A program made the position numbers and the translations under genes. Shown here in pieces: positions 44,157 to 52,683 of a stretch of 64,000 nt of DNA; positions within the stretch are counted from its first letter, which is position 1, and each line of letters opens with the position of its first letter. Location: the NCBI RefSeq assembly GCF_900103215.1, contig NZ_FNGV01000014.1:1-64000 (forward strand), written 5' to 3'. The DNA comes from Kriegella aquimaris. GTDB taxonomy: Bacteria > Bacteroidota > Bacteroidia > Flavobacteriales > Flavobacteriaceae. The notes beneath the pieces are model-generated. The model was not told the DNA's origin. It worked only from the letters and a program-made list of their open reading frames with translations, and did not search any database.

Positions 44157-47006
44157 CTATGCCTCTACATAGGCTTCTATGGGCGCGCAAGTACAAATTA
44201 AATTACGGTCTCCATAGGCGTCATCTACACGACGTACCGAGGGCCAAAATTTGTTTTCTGAGACATAAGGCAACGGAAAGGCGGCTTTTTGTCTTGAATA
44301 GGGAAAGTCCCAGGCGTCGTTAGTTAGCATAGCTAATGTGTGCGGGGCATTTTTTAAAACGTTGTTCGGCTCATCGGCCGAAGCGGCGTCGATTTCTTCA
44401 CGAATGGAAAGTATTGCATTGCAAAAACGGTCTAGTTCAGCCAAGCTTTCACTCTCGGTAGGTTCGATCATGAGCGTTCCTGCTACCGGAAAAGAAACCG
44501 TGGGCGCATGAAAACCATAGTCCATCAATCGTTTCGCAATATCGGATACTTCAATACCATTCTTTTTAAACGGCCTGCAATCGATAATCATTTCATGTGC
44601 GGCCCGACCTTGCTCACCGGTATAGAGTACATCGAATTTTCCGCTTAGACGTTGCTTGATGTAATTGGCATTTAAAATGGCAATTTTAGTGGATCGGGTT
44701 AGCCCGCTTTCCCCTAGCATCTTAATATATCCATAGGAAATCAAACAAACCAAAGCACTGCCCCAAGGAGCTGCGGAAATTGCAGAAATTGCTTTTTCGC
44801 CTCCAGTTCTTATAACGGGGTTTCCGGGTAGAAATGGGGCCAATTGTTTGGCTACGCAAATAGGGCCTACACCTGGTCCGCCACCACCATGAGGAATGGC
44901 AAAGGTTTTGTGCAGGTTTAGGTGGCAAACATCCGCACCTATCGTGGCCGGGTTTGTGAGTCCGACCTGGGCGTTCATATTTGCACCATCCATATATACT
45001 TGTCCGCCATTGTCGTGAATCAACTGTGTAACCTCTTTTATGGAAGATTCAAAAACCCCATGGGTCGAGGGGTAAGTTACCATTAAGGCGGCTAGATTAT
45101 CTTTATGAAGTATTGCCTTTTCCCTCAAATCGGTAACATCAATATTGCCCCTTTCGTCCGTCTTCGTCACTACGACCTTCATGCCGGCCATAACGGCTGA
45201 TGCAGGATTCGTGCCGTGTGCCGATGCAGGAATGATACAGATGTTCCGGTGCCCATCGTTTCTCGATTCGTGATAGGCTCGAATGGTCATCAAACCTGCA
45301 TATTCGCCTTGCGCACCGGAGTTGGGTTGCAATGAAGTCGCTGCAAACCCTGTTATGGTCGTCAGGTCCTTTTCCAATCCCTTCAACATGGTTTGATATC
45401 CTTTAGCTTGATCAATGGGCACAAAAGGATGGATCTTGCCCCAATGGGGCATGCTCAAGGGCAACATCTCGGAAGCGGCATTTAATTTCATTGTGCACGA
45501 TCCCAACGAAATCATGGAATGATTTAAGGCAAGATCTTTACGTTCCAGTTTTTTGACATAACGCATGAATTCTGTCTCTGAATGATAGGAATTGAAAACC
45601 TCATTCTCTAAATAAGGCGATAAACGTAGCATAGCGCCCGAAATGATAGGTTCATCTAGTAGGCTATCTATTTGTAAAGGTGGTTTGTTCGAAGCTTCGG
45701 CAAAAACAGTAACAATTTGTTCAAGGTCTTTTAGCGAGGTCGCTTCGTTGACAGAAATTGAAATTGTTTTTTCATCCACATATAAAAAATTCACCTGATG
45801 ACTCTCTGCTATAGGTCGAATGACATGTGCATCGGCCTTTATGAGGATGGTATCAAAATATGCGTTGTTCAACTGCTGGAATCCCAATTGCTCTAACTTG
45901 TTGGCAAGTGTAATGGCGGTTTTATTTACTTTTTTGGCAATGTAGCGCAATCCTGAAGGGCCATGGTAGACGGCATACATTCCGGCCATGACGGCCAATA
46001 AAACTTGGGCAGTACAAATATTTGAAGTCGCTTTGTCTCGCTTGATATGTTGTTCACGGGTTTGAAGAGCCATTCGCAGGGCGGGATTTCCATCCGTATC
46101 TTTTGTTACACCAATTATTCTACCGGGAATATTTCTTTTATATTCTTCTTTTGTGGCAAAAAATGCAGCATGGGGGCCTCCATATCCCAAAGGAATACCG
46201 AACCGCTGCGTGGTACCGACAACAACATCTACACCGAATTCACCGGGAGGGGTTAGTAAAACAAGACTTAAAATATCGGCTGAAACGGCAACCTTAATGT
46301 CGTTTTCCTTAGCTTGAGCTACAAAATCGGCGTAGTCATATACTTCACCATATTTTCCGGGGTATTGTAGTAAAACACCATAAAAATCAGATGTGAAAGT
46401 GAATTCGTTGTGGTTGCCAATAACCAACTCGATGCCCAACGGCAGGGATCGGGTCTCTAAAAGTGACAGGGTCTGGGGCAGCACTTCTTCCGACACAAAA
46501 AATTTAACGACATTGTCTTTTTTCTGTTGCCTGCTGCGTACATCGAAAAGCATGGTCATGGCTTCTGCAGCCGCTGTACTTTCGTCTAATAACGACGCAT
46601 TGGCAAGTTCCATTGCCGTAAGGTCGCATATCATGGTCTGAAAGTTCAATAGAGCTTCTAATCGCCCTTGCGCTATTTCGGCTTGATAGGGAGTATAGGC
46701 GGTGTACCAACCGGGGTTTTCAAGAATATTTCTTTTTATGGCCGATGGTATTAAACATTCATGATAACCGAGACCTATATATGATCGAAAAAGTTTGTTT
46801 TTTAGGGATAACTCCTGAATATGAGCCAGAAATTTGTGCTCGCTCATCGCATCTGATAGGTCGAGCGACTCTTTGAGTCGAATATCATGAGGAATCGTCT
46901 CGTTGATGAGTTGTTCCAAATTATCGACACCAATCGTCGCTAACATATGTTGAAGATCTTCTTCTTTGATGCCGATATGGCGCGTTGCAAATACGTCCGT
47001 TCTCAT
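44157..47006 (-). CDS. gcvP: Glycine dehydrogenase (aminomethyl-transferring), P protein
   Basis: The PLP-dependent decarboxylase of the glycine cleavage system, joined as one chain of 949 residues (the alpha-2 form rather than split GcvPA/GcvPB). PLP lysine is Lys700 in NLHKTFAIPHGGGGPGVGP. MSEHKFLAHIQELSLKN, GLGYHECLIPSAIKRN and TYPSTHGVFE are other conserved stretches. The other glycine-cleavage genes (gcvT, gcvH) are not in the window. A -7 element lies 33 nt upstream. No glycine riboswitch was recognisable. Confidence 0.97.
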   Translation of the reverse strand: MRTDVFATRHIGIKEEDLQHMLATIGVDNLEQLINETIPHDIRLKESLDLSDAMSEHKFLAHIQELSLKNKLFRSYIGLGYHECLIPSAIKRNILENPGWYTAYTPYQAEIAQGRLEALLNFQTMICDLTAMELANASLLDESTAAAEAMTMLFDVRSRQQKKDNVVKFFVSEEVLPQTLSLLETRSLPLGIELVIGNHNEFTFTSDFYGVLLQYPGKYGEVYDYADFVAQAKENDIKVAVSADILSLVLLTPPGEFGVDVVVGTTQRFGIPLGYGGPHAAFFATKEEYKRNIPGRIIGVTKDTDGNPALRMALQTREQHIKRDKATSNICTAQVLLAVMAGMYAVYHGPSGLRYIAKKVNKTAITLANKLEQLGFQQLNNAYFDTILIKADAHVIRPIAESHQVNFLYVDEKTISISVNEATSLKDLEQIVTVFAEASNKPPLQIDSLLDEPIISGAMLRLSPYLENEVFNSYHSETEFMRYVKKLERKDLALNHSMISLGSCTMKLNAASEMLPLSMPHWGKIHPFVPIDQAKGYQTMLKGLEKDLTTITGFAATSLQPNSGAQGEYAGLMTIRAYHESRNDGHRNICIIPASAHGTNPASAVMAGMKVVVTKTDERGNIDVTDLREKAILHKDNLAALMVTYPSTHGVFESSIKEVTQLIHDNGGQVYMDGANMNAQVGLTNPATIGADVCHLNLHKTFAIPHGGGGPGVGPICVAKQLAPFLPGNPVIRTGGEKAISAISAAPWGSALVCLISYGYIKMLGESGLTRSTKIAILNANYIKQRLSGKFDVLYTGEQGRAAHEMIIDCRPFKKNGIEVSDIAKRLMDYGFHAPTVSFPVAGTLMIEPTESESLAELDRFCNAILSIREEIDAASADEPNNVLKNAPHTLAMLTNDAWDFPYSRQKAAFPLPYVSENKFWPSVRRVDDAYGDRNLICTCAPIEAYVEA

Positions 47007-47038
47007 AAATAATGCTGTTGTCTTAAAATAAACGTGAA

Positions 47039-47046
47039 CAAAATTA
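47039..47046 (-). promoter_or_regulatory. -7 element upstream of gcvP
   Basis: TAATTTTG on the minus strand, 33 nt before the gcvP ATG, matches TAnnTTTG; no -33 TTG is visible. Nearby TTAGAACGGTCTAA (47072-47085) is a 5-bp inverted repeat in the divergent gap and could be an operator. Confidence 0.4.
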
Positions 47047-47143
47047 GTTATTAATTCTCGTAATATAGATACCTTAGAACGGTCTAAAGGATAAAGTTTT
47101 TAACCAAAAGGGAAGGTTATAAACACTCCACGTCTTTTATTTG

Positions 47144-47968
47144 ATGAAGAAACTAAAGCATTTTTTTGATTTTTACATTGACGCCAGTATACATGTCGCT
47201 TTGGCGGTTTATTCATTGCTATGGGTTTCTGCCAACTTTTTGAATATCACGGTTGATTATTATTTGTTCGGCTTTGCCTTTTTCGGGACCATTGCTTGCT
47301 ACAATTTCATGAAGTATGGCGTCGAGGCCGAAAAATATATACTAGTAGCCAGCCGTTACCATAAAACCATTCAATTTTTTAGTTTACTCTGTTTGGGTGT
47401 CGCTTTGTATCTCGCCTTCTTTCTACATTATGACGTTTTGCTGGTTTTGGGAGTTCTCTCATTATTAATCGGACTTTACGCACTGCCCGTTTTACCCGGC
47501 ATCAAAAATTTAAGAAGCTTTGGTGGTCTTAAAATTTTTCCAGTAGCTCTGGTGTGGGCTGGTACTACTGTGCTTTTGCCCGTGTTGGAGGCTAAGATGA
47601 ATATTTCTTGGGATGTAGTTATAGAACTAATACAACGATTTATTTTGGTTTTAATATTAGTCGTGCCCTTCGAAATTAGGGATTTAAAATTTGATGCGCC
47701 CGAAATGAATACGTTGCCTCAACGATACGGCGTAGCAAGAACTAAAATTTTTGGGGCTTTCGGGACCTTGCCTTTTTTCTTTTTGACACTCTTAAAAGAT
47801 GATCTGAGTCAGCTTGAGATAATAAGCAGAGGTGTTATGTTCTTGGTTTTGGGAAGCATGATGTTCATTACACAAAGAAACCAATCGAAGTATTTTGCAT
47901 CTTTCTGGGTGGAGGGGATACCGATTTTTTGGGGAATTCTAGTGTGGGGCCTGTCTAAAGTACTTTAA
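47144..47968 (+). CDS. UbiA-like polytopic membrane protein, probably non-classical
   Basis: 274-residue membrane protein with about eight hydrophobic helices, size and helix pattern as in UbiA prenyltransferases. The second Asp-rich motif is recognisable as EIRDLKFD (about 190), but the first (NDxxDxxxD) is absent: the matching place near residue 55 reads NFMKYGVEAEKY. The classical Mg-diphosphate site is therefore incomplete, and prenyl transfer is doubtful. It is divergent from gcvP and converges on the anti-sigma gene, their stop codons overlapping by 4 nt. ATG 47144 is preferred to TTG 47141. Confidence 0.65.
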   Translation: MKKLKHFFDFYIDASIHVALAVYSLLWVSANFLNITVDYYLFGFAFFGTIACYNFMKYGVEAEKYILVASRYHKTIQFFSLLCLGVALYLAFFLHYDVLLVLGVLSLLIGLYALPVLPGIKNLRSFGGLKIFPVALVWAGTTVLLPVLEAKMNISWDVVIELIQRFILVLILVVPFEIRDLKFDAPEMNTLPQRYGVARTKIFGAFGTLPFFFLTLLKDDLSQLEIISRGVMFLVLGSMMFITQRNQSKYFASFWVEGIPIFWGILVWGLSKVL

Positions 47969-48192
47969 ACTTTGTTATTTAATTCATTCTTCATTTTAAG
48001 TTTTTCACTTTCTGTAAGGCTATGCAAATTTGCTTTTTCGCACAATGAAGTTAGCTGCGTATTTTTTTTGGAAAATACTGAACACGTTTTACAAACTAAT
48101 AAGTGAAACTTTAGCTGAATTTTTTCTTTAAGGCTGGCTTCTTTGTACTGCATCTTATCGCAGATTATTGCGGCTTTTTCACAAGAAATCAT
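47965..48192 (-). CDS. Small zinc-finger (zf-HC2-type) anti-sigma-like protein
   Basis: 75 residues with Cys4, Cys11, His30, Cys34 and Cys37; HxxxCxxC is the anti-sigma zinc-binding (ZAS) signature. There is no membrane helix, so it would act in the cytoplasm, unlike most ECF anti-sigma factors. The start overlaps the stop of the sigma gene (ATGA at 48189-48192), giving coupled expression. It likely binds the adjacent sigma factor; what relieves the inhibition is unknown, though a thiol- or zinc-sensing switch is plausible for such proteins. Confidence 0.7.
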   Translation of the reverse strand: MISCEKAAIICDKMQYKEASLKEKIQLKFHLLVCKTCSVFSKKNTQLTSLCEKANLHSLTESEKLKMKNELNNKV

Positions 48193-48770
48193 ATTTTAAA
48201 CCAATTTTGATTAAGGCACCCCATCAAGGCAGCCCTTGCCCTGTGGATCATCACCCAAAGGTTAGACGGGTTAATGCCGAGTTCATTACAAATATCTTCA
48301 GTGCTCATACCTTGAACCGTCTTCATTGTAAAGACTAACGATTGTTTCTTGGGTAATTTCGATATGCAATCGTGTATGGCTTCCCCTAACTCTTCGTTTT
48401 CAATGGCATTGTTTTCAAAAGTGCTAAAAGGGTCGGCTACTTGTTCTTCCAGCCAATCACCTTCCGCCTCAGTGTGGTTGCTATAACCCATTCGTACTTC
48501 AGCCTTACCTTTTTTTGAATTTATTTTGCGATAGTAGTCTATAACCTTGCGCTTTAGAATGGCAATGAGCCAAGTGCGTTCGGCTGCATCACCTTTATAA
48601 TTTTTGGCAGATTTCAATCCGGCAAAAAAAGTTTCTTGCACCAAGTCTTTAGCGATTTCTACATCGTTGACCCTTGCTATTGCATAATTGAAAAGGTAGT
48701 CTGCGTATAGGTCTACCCAAGTATCCGGTTTTAGCTGATGCACTGGTATGCTGTTTTTTAGTATTATCAA
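48189..48770 (-). CDS. ECF-type RNA polymerase sigma factor
   Basis: 193-residue sigma-70-family protein with region 2 (YLFNYAIARVNDVEIAKDLVQETFFAGLKS, -10 recognition and core binding) and region 4 with a helix-turn-helix (KLPKKQSLVFTMKTVQGMSTEDICNELGINPSNLWVMIHRAR). The frame opens at TTG 48770, but that TTG is part of a TACTTTTG -7 match (48775-48768). Translation may therefore begin at GTG 48743, which gives MHQLKPDTWVDLYADYLFNY; both are possible. It is followed by an overlapping small anti-sigma gene. Confidence 0.88.
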   Translation of the reverse strand: MIILKNSIPVHQLKPDTWVDLYADYLFNYAIARVNDVEIAKDLVQETFFAGLKSAKNYKGDAAERTWLIAILKRKVIDYYRKINSKKGKAEVRMGYSNHTEAEGDWLEEQVADPFSTFENNAIENEELGEAIHDCISKLPKKQSLVFTMKTVQGMSTEDICNELGINPSNLWVMIHRARAALMGCLNQNWFKI

Positions 48771-49299
48771 AAGTAGGTGAATTTTAATTAAACTTCGTTT
48801 TGAATTTTTGCAGAAAGTGGTGTTGAATAAATATTATTTTACTTATATAATTTTTAAAATTCTGACTGTGAATCAATTATGTTGTCATTAATGGTGGCTT
48901 TTAATATGATAGTAAATCTTTGTTTCTGAGAAAAAAGAAGACTATGATACAACTCTTTTATAATCTTATGTTATTTTCCTGATAAGTACTTGTCAGTCTC
49001 AAAGTACGTCAAAACCTATCACAGAATTCTCACAAAAAGATTGGGAAAATGAGATTTTGCAGAATGTGCTTACACTTTGAGAATTTACAGAGGCACATTT
49101 GAAAAATGGTATCAACATTAATTGCTTCTATAACGATTTGAGAAAGCAGGGGGAGGGGTGATAAAAAACGGTTCGTGTATATTGTAAAAAAGGATAGCGG
49201 CCCACGTTCTCGATGCTTTGGGTGATACAGTTTTCGTGAAGTTCTTGGGCGCTATTGGGCCCTGCCAAAAAATGAATGTATATAGATATTGACTGCGGA
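48771..49299. other. 529-nt intergenic region between the sigma-factor and nucleotidase genes
   Basis: Apart from the decayed lipoprotein frame (48946-49161) and a TACTTTTG -7 match at the sigma-gene end (48768-48775), I see no gene, tRNA or strong hairpin here. Confidence 0.5.
48946..49161 (+). pseudogene. Decayed small lipoprotein gene
   Basis: One reading frame from ATG 48946 to TGA 49161 is broken by two in-frame stops (TAA at 48961 and TGA at about 49078). Read through them, it begins MIQLF, then SYVIFLISTC, a hydrophobic stretch ending in a lipobox-like Cys, then a polar stretch (QSQSTSKPITEFSQKDWENE), and after the second stop EFTEAHLKNGININ. That order is what a short lipoprotein would look like. 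No homologous family could be named. The surrounding 500 nt are A/T-rich and otherwise gene-free. Confidence 0.45.
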
Positions 49300-49821
49300 C
49301 TATAATAATTTAAGCGCGACTTCTTGCCAGTTGTTAACGCGCTCGAAACCATTGGAGTTTACATTATGCGGCGAAGTGAACAAAAGTGACCTTCCTTCAA
49401 AGCTTTCCAGATTATAACTTCTGTCATCGATTAAAATATCACCTTTAAGAATGTGCTTGTGGCCGCAGAGGATTCGGTTTTGCCAGGGTACGAAAGGAAA
49501 ATGCTCATCAAGCCATTCCGATTTCTCAATCAATGAATTGGGAAATTGCATTGCAGCAGAAGCAATGAACAGCTCATATTTTTTTGAAAGTTCCTTTAAG
49601 ACCTCTTTGCTGTCGGCGATTGGTTCAAGGTTACGAAAAAAACCGACGTTAGTCGCATGTTGTCGAACACTGTTTTGACGCTCAACAGGAACTTTTTGCC
49701 AAACTTCGCTACCCATGCAGATATCATGTGTTAGGGATTCTTGGTAGTCACGGTTGTAAATTTCAATGTGAGCGCCGTACGTGTCGGCCATCACTTCGTC
49801 CATGTCAACAAATAAAGTCAT
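49300..49821 (-). CDS. 5'(3')-deoxyribonucleotidase (NT5C type, HAD superfamily)
   Basis: 173-residue HAD phosphatase that dephosphorylates deoxynucleoside monophosphates. The nucleophile motif is VDMDEVMADTY (Asp6, with Asp8 as acid/base), motif II is the FIASAAM Ser/Thr region, and motif III/IV is ILIDDRSYNLESF (metal-binding Asp pair). Length and motif spacing fit the NT5C family. It may balance dNTP pools with the FolK-linked deoxynucleoside kinase elsewhere in the window, but they are 40 kb apart. Monocistronic. Confidence 0.88.
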   Translation of the reverse strand: MTLFVDMDEVMADTYGAHIEIYNRDYQESLTHDICMGSEVWQKVPVERQNSVRQHATNVGFFRNLEPIADSKEVLKELSKKYELFIASAAMQFPNSLIEKSEWLDEHFPFVPWQNRILCGHKHILKGDILIDDRSYNLESFEGRSLLFTSPHNVNSNGFERVNNWQEVALKLL

Positions 49822-49980
49822 GAATATCGATTTTCTGCGAAGTACGTAAAAAAGAATCTACGTATGAAACGCATTTTTAAGAATTAAAGATTTGATAAAT
49901 AGTAAAAGCTATAAAAATTATCGCGATAATCGAAACTGTCAAATTTTAGTACTTGACAGACCCGTTGTCTAGGTTTGATA

Positions 49981-52008
49981 TTATCCAACTTTTTTGATGA
50001 GTCCTGCCCGTTCTAGAAGGGGTTCTATTTTAGGTTCGGCACCCCTAAAACGCTTGTATAATTCCATTGGATTTTCAGTACCTCCTTTCGAGAGTACGTT
50101 ATCTTTAAATTTTGTTGCGACTTCGCGGTTGAAAATCCCTTTTTCCTTGAAATACGCAAAGGCATCGGCATCTAAAACTTCAGCCCATTTGTAACTGTAA
50201 TAGCCTGAGGCATAACCTCCTTGGAAAATATGGGAAAAAGCTGTACTCATGCAAGTTTTCTTGGTTTGAGGATATAAATTAGTGCCTTCAAAAGCTTTAT
50301 CTTCATATGCTTTTACATCGGTGATAGGTGTTGGGTCAGTACCATGCCATGCCATATCCAACAGCCCAAAACTTAGTTGGCGCAAGGTTTGCATACCTTC
50401 TTGAAATGTGGCGGATTCTTTTATTTTTTGAACCAAATCCATAGGTATTAATGCACCGGTTTCGTAATGCGTGGCAAAAAGTTCCAAGGCTTCTTTTTCA
50501 TAGCACCAGTTCTCTAAAATTTGACTTGGGAGTTCAACAAAGTCCCAGTAGACGGAAGTGCCTGAGAGACCAGGGTAGATGGTGTTGGCCAACATACCAT
50601 GAAGTCCGTGCCCAAATTCATGAAATAAAGTGGTGACCTCATTAAAAGTCAATAAAGAAGGTTTGCTCTCGGTGGGTTTGGTGAAATTACATACGTTAGA
50701 GATATGTGGGCGAACATTTTCTCCGTTGCGTACATATTGAGATTTAAAGGAGGTCATCCATGCACCACCACGCTTCCCGGCCCTGGGATGGAAATCGGCA
50801 TAGAACAAGGAAACCAGATTTTTATCCTCATCATAGATACGGTACGTTTTTACGTCTTTGTGATACGTATCGACATCATAAACTTCCTCAAATTGGAGAC
50901 CATATAATTTTTCGGCCACTTTGAACACGCCGTCAATTACGTTTTCCAATTTAAAATAAGGCTTCAGTTTTTCGTCGTCAAGTTCGAACAATTTCTGCTT
51001 CAGTTTTTCGGAGTAATACGCGCCGTCCCATTTTTCCAAGCGGTCTATAGCGTCCAATTCCTTTGCGAAATCTTCTAGTTGTTTGAATTCCTTTTCGGCA
51101 GCTGGTTTTGCCTTTTCTAAAAGTTCGCTTAGAAAAGCATGCACTTTTTCCGGAGTTTCGGCCATACGTTCTTCCAAAACAAAATGGGCATGGGTCTTAT
51201 ATCCTAAAAGATTGGCCCTTTCGTGCCGAAGGTTGGCAATTCTTAGAACATTTGCCTGATTGTCTAAATCATCATTATGAAAACCTTTACTTCCGAAAGC
51301 CATAGAAAGGTCTTTGCGTAGCGCCCGGTTTTTGGCATATTTCATAAAGGGTATATAACTCGGGTAATCTAGAGTTATCAACCAGCCCTCTTTGTTCTTT
51401 GATTTGGCCAGTTGAGCGGCTGCTTCCTTTTCCCCTTCCGGCAATCCTTCCAAATCTTTCTCATCGGTAAGATGCATTTCAAACTTGTTGGTCTCGGCCA
51501 AGACGTTTTCGCCGAATTTCAGTTTCAACTTTGAAAGTTCGGCATCTATTTCGCGTAGGCGTTTCTTTTTGTCTTCCGCCAAATTAGCGCCGTTTCTACT
51601 AAAGCTTTTATATTTTTTGTCGAGCAGCGTATCTTGTTCGGTGGTCAGCTCAAGGGTATCTCGCTTGTCATAAACGGTCTTGACCCTTTTGAACAAGGCT
51701 TCATTTAGGGTAATATCGTTGCTGAACTCTGAAAGTAAGGGTGAAACTTCTTGGGCAATTTTTTGTATTTCTTCATTCGTCTCCGCCGAATTTAAATTAA
51801 AGAATACACTTGAAATACGGTCTAATTGTTGTCCTGAGAAATCAAGTGCTTCAATAGTATTCTCAAAAGTGGGAGCTTCTGAATTTTCGGTAATAAGGTC
51901 AATTTCTTTTCTAGCGTCGGCCATGGCGGCGAGAAAAGCAGGCTTGAAATGTTCATTTTTTATTTTTGAGAACGGGGCGGTATCGAATGGAGTCAATAAG
52001 GGATTCAT
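49981..52008 (-). CDS. M3 family metallopeptidase (peptidyl-dipeptidase Dcp / oligopeptidase A type)
   Basis: 675-residue cytoplasmic zinc peptidase that trims oligopeptides. The zinc site is HEFGH (His463, Glu464, His467) in TLFHEFGHGLHGML, with the third ligand in the WDFVELPSQILENW region. No signal peptide is seen. FYADFHPRAGKRGGAWM, before the zinc site, and GGYASGYYSYKWAEVLDADAF, after it, are conserved M3 stretches. It is probably Dcp-like, which removes C-terminal dipeptides, but OpdA cannot be excluded. 158-nt gap to the nucleotidase gene. Confidence 0.93.
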   Translation of the reverse strand: MNPLLTPFDTAPFSKIKNEHFKPAFLAAMADARKEIDLITENSEAPTFENTIEALDFSGQQLDRISSVFFNLNSAETNEEIQKIAQEVSPLLSEFSNDITLNEALFKRVKTVYDKRDTLELTTEQDTLLDKKYKSFSRNGANLAEDKKKRLREIDAELSKLKLKFGENVLAETNKFEMHLTDEKDLEGLPEGEKEAAAQLAKSKNKEGWLITLDYPSYIPFMKYAKNRALRKDLSMAFGSKGFHNDDLDNQANVLRIANLRHERANLLGYKTHAHFVLEERMAETPEKVHAFLSELLEKAKPAAEKEFKQLEDFAKELDAIDRLEKWDGAYYSEKLKQKLFELDDEKLKPYFKLENVIDGVFKVAEKLYGLQFEEVYDVDTYHKDVKTYRIYDEDKNLVSLFYADFHPRAGKRGGAWMTSFKSQYVRNGENVRPHISNVCNFTKPTESKPSLLTFNEVTTLFHEFGHGLHGMLANTIYPGLSGTSVYWDFVELPSQILENWCYEKEALELFATHYETGALIPMDLVQKIKESATFQEGMQTLRQLSFGLLDMAWHGTDPTPITDVKAYEDKAFEGTNLYPQTKKTCMSTAFSHIFQGGYASGYYSYKWAEVLDADAFAYFKEKGIFNREVATKFKDNVLSKGGTENPMELYKRFRGAEPKIEPLLERAGLIKKVG

Positions 52009-52128
52009 ATATTTTCTTGATAATTAATGGTCGCTGTACTTGTTACGGGCGACTCAGTTCTAATTAATTGGAGTTAACGGTGGGTTAAGAGTTACCTTTG
52101 TATGCTATCTATTTCTTTTCGGAGTTCG

Positions 52129-52617
52129 TTACTCGTTTTTTAGTGATTTAGCGCCTTGAATAACTTTTTCTTTCAAACTTTCTTTGTAGGAGATTATTCG
52201 CTCTAGTACTTCACTATCGGAACTGCCGATAATTTGAGCCGCCAAGATTCCTGCATTTTTTGCTCCGTTTAACGCAACGGTAGCCACGGGAACGCCACCT
52301 GGCATCTGAAGGATCGAAAGAATAGAGTCCCAGCCATCAATAGAGTTGCTGCTTTTAACAGGAACACCGATAACGGGGAGTGGAGACATTGATGCGACCA
52401 TTCCGGGTAAGTGGGCCGCACCTCCTGCACCGGCAATGATAACGGCATACCCTTTTTTATGGGCATTTTTGCTGAAATCGAAAAGTTTTTCAGGAGTACG
52501 GTGCGCGGAAACGATGTCGACGTCTACGGCAATATTGAATTCCTTCAAGATGTCAACGGCTTCCTGCATTACGGGAAGGTCGCTGGTGCTGCCCATTACT
52601 ATCGCTACTTTGTTCAT
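52129..52617 (-). CDS. purE: 5-(carboxyamino)imidazole ribonucleotide mutase
   Basis: Class I PurE, converting N5-CAIR to CAIR in purine synthesis. 162 residues with the substrate-binding VAIVMGSTSDLPVM (4-17), VSAHRTPEKLFDF and GAGGAAHLPGMVAS, and a GVPVKSSNSIDGWDSILSILQMPGGVPVATVA core. It pairs with PurK, whose product is the substrate of PurE. It is the second gene of the purK-purE operon (66-nt gap). Confidence 0.97.
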   Translation of the reverse strand: MNKVAIVMGSTSDLPVMQEAVDILKEFNIAVDVDIVSAHRTPEKLFDFSKNAHKKGYAVIIAGAGGAAHLPGMVASMSPLPVIGVPVKSSNSIDGWDSILSILQMPGGVPVATVALNGAKNAGILAAQIIGSSDSEVLERIISYKESLKEKVIQGAKSLKNE

Positions 52618-52683
52618 AAAATTCTAAATTTTTCCGTTGAAATCCAATCCCAATACTTTGATGTTAAGATTGGTCTTTCTGAT

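Noticed and set aside
44000-47040. Glycine riboswitch in front of gcvP
   Set aside because: The leader is short (about 25 nt after the -7 element) and no paired glycine-aptamer structure is visible.
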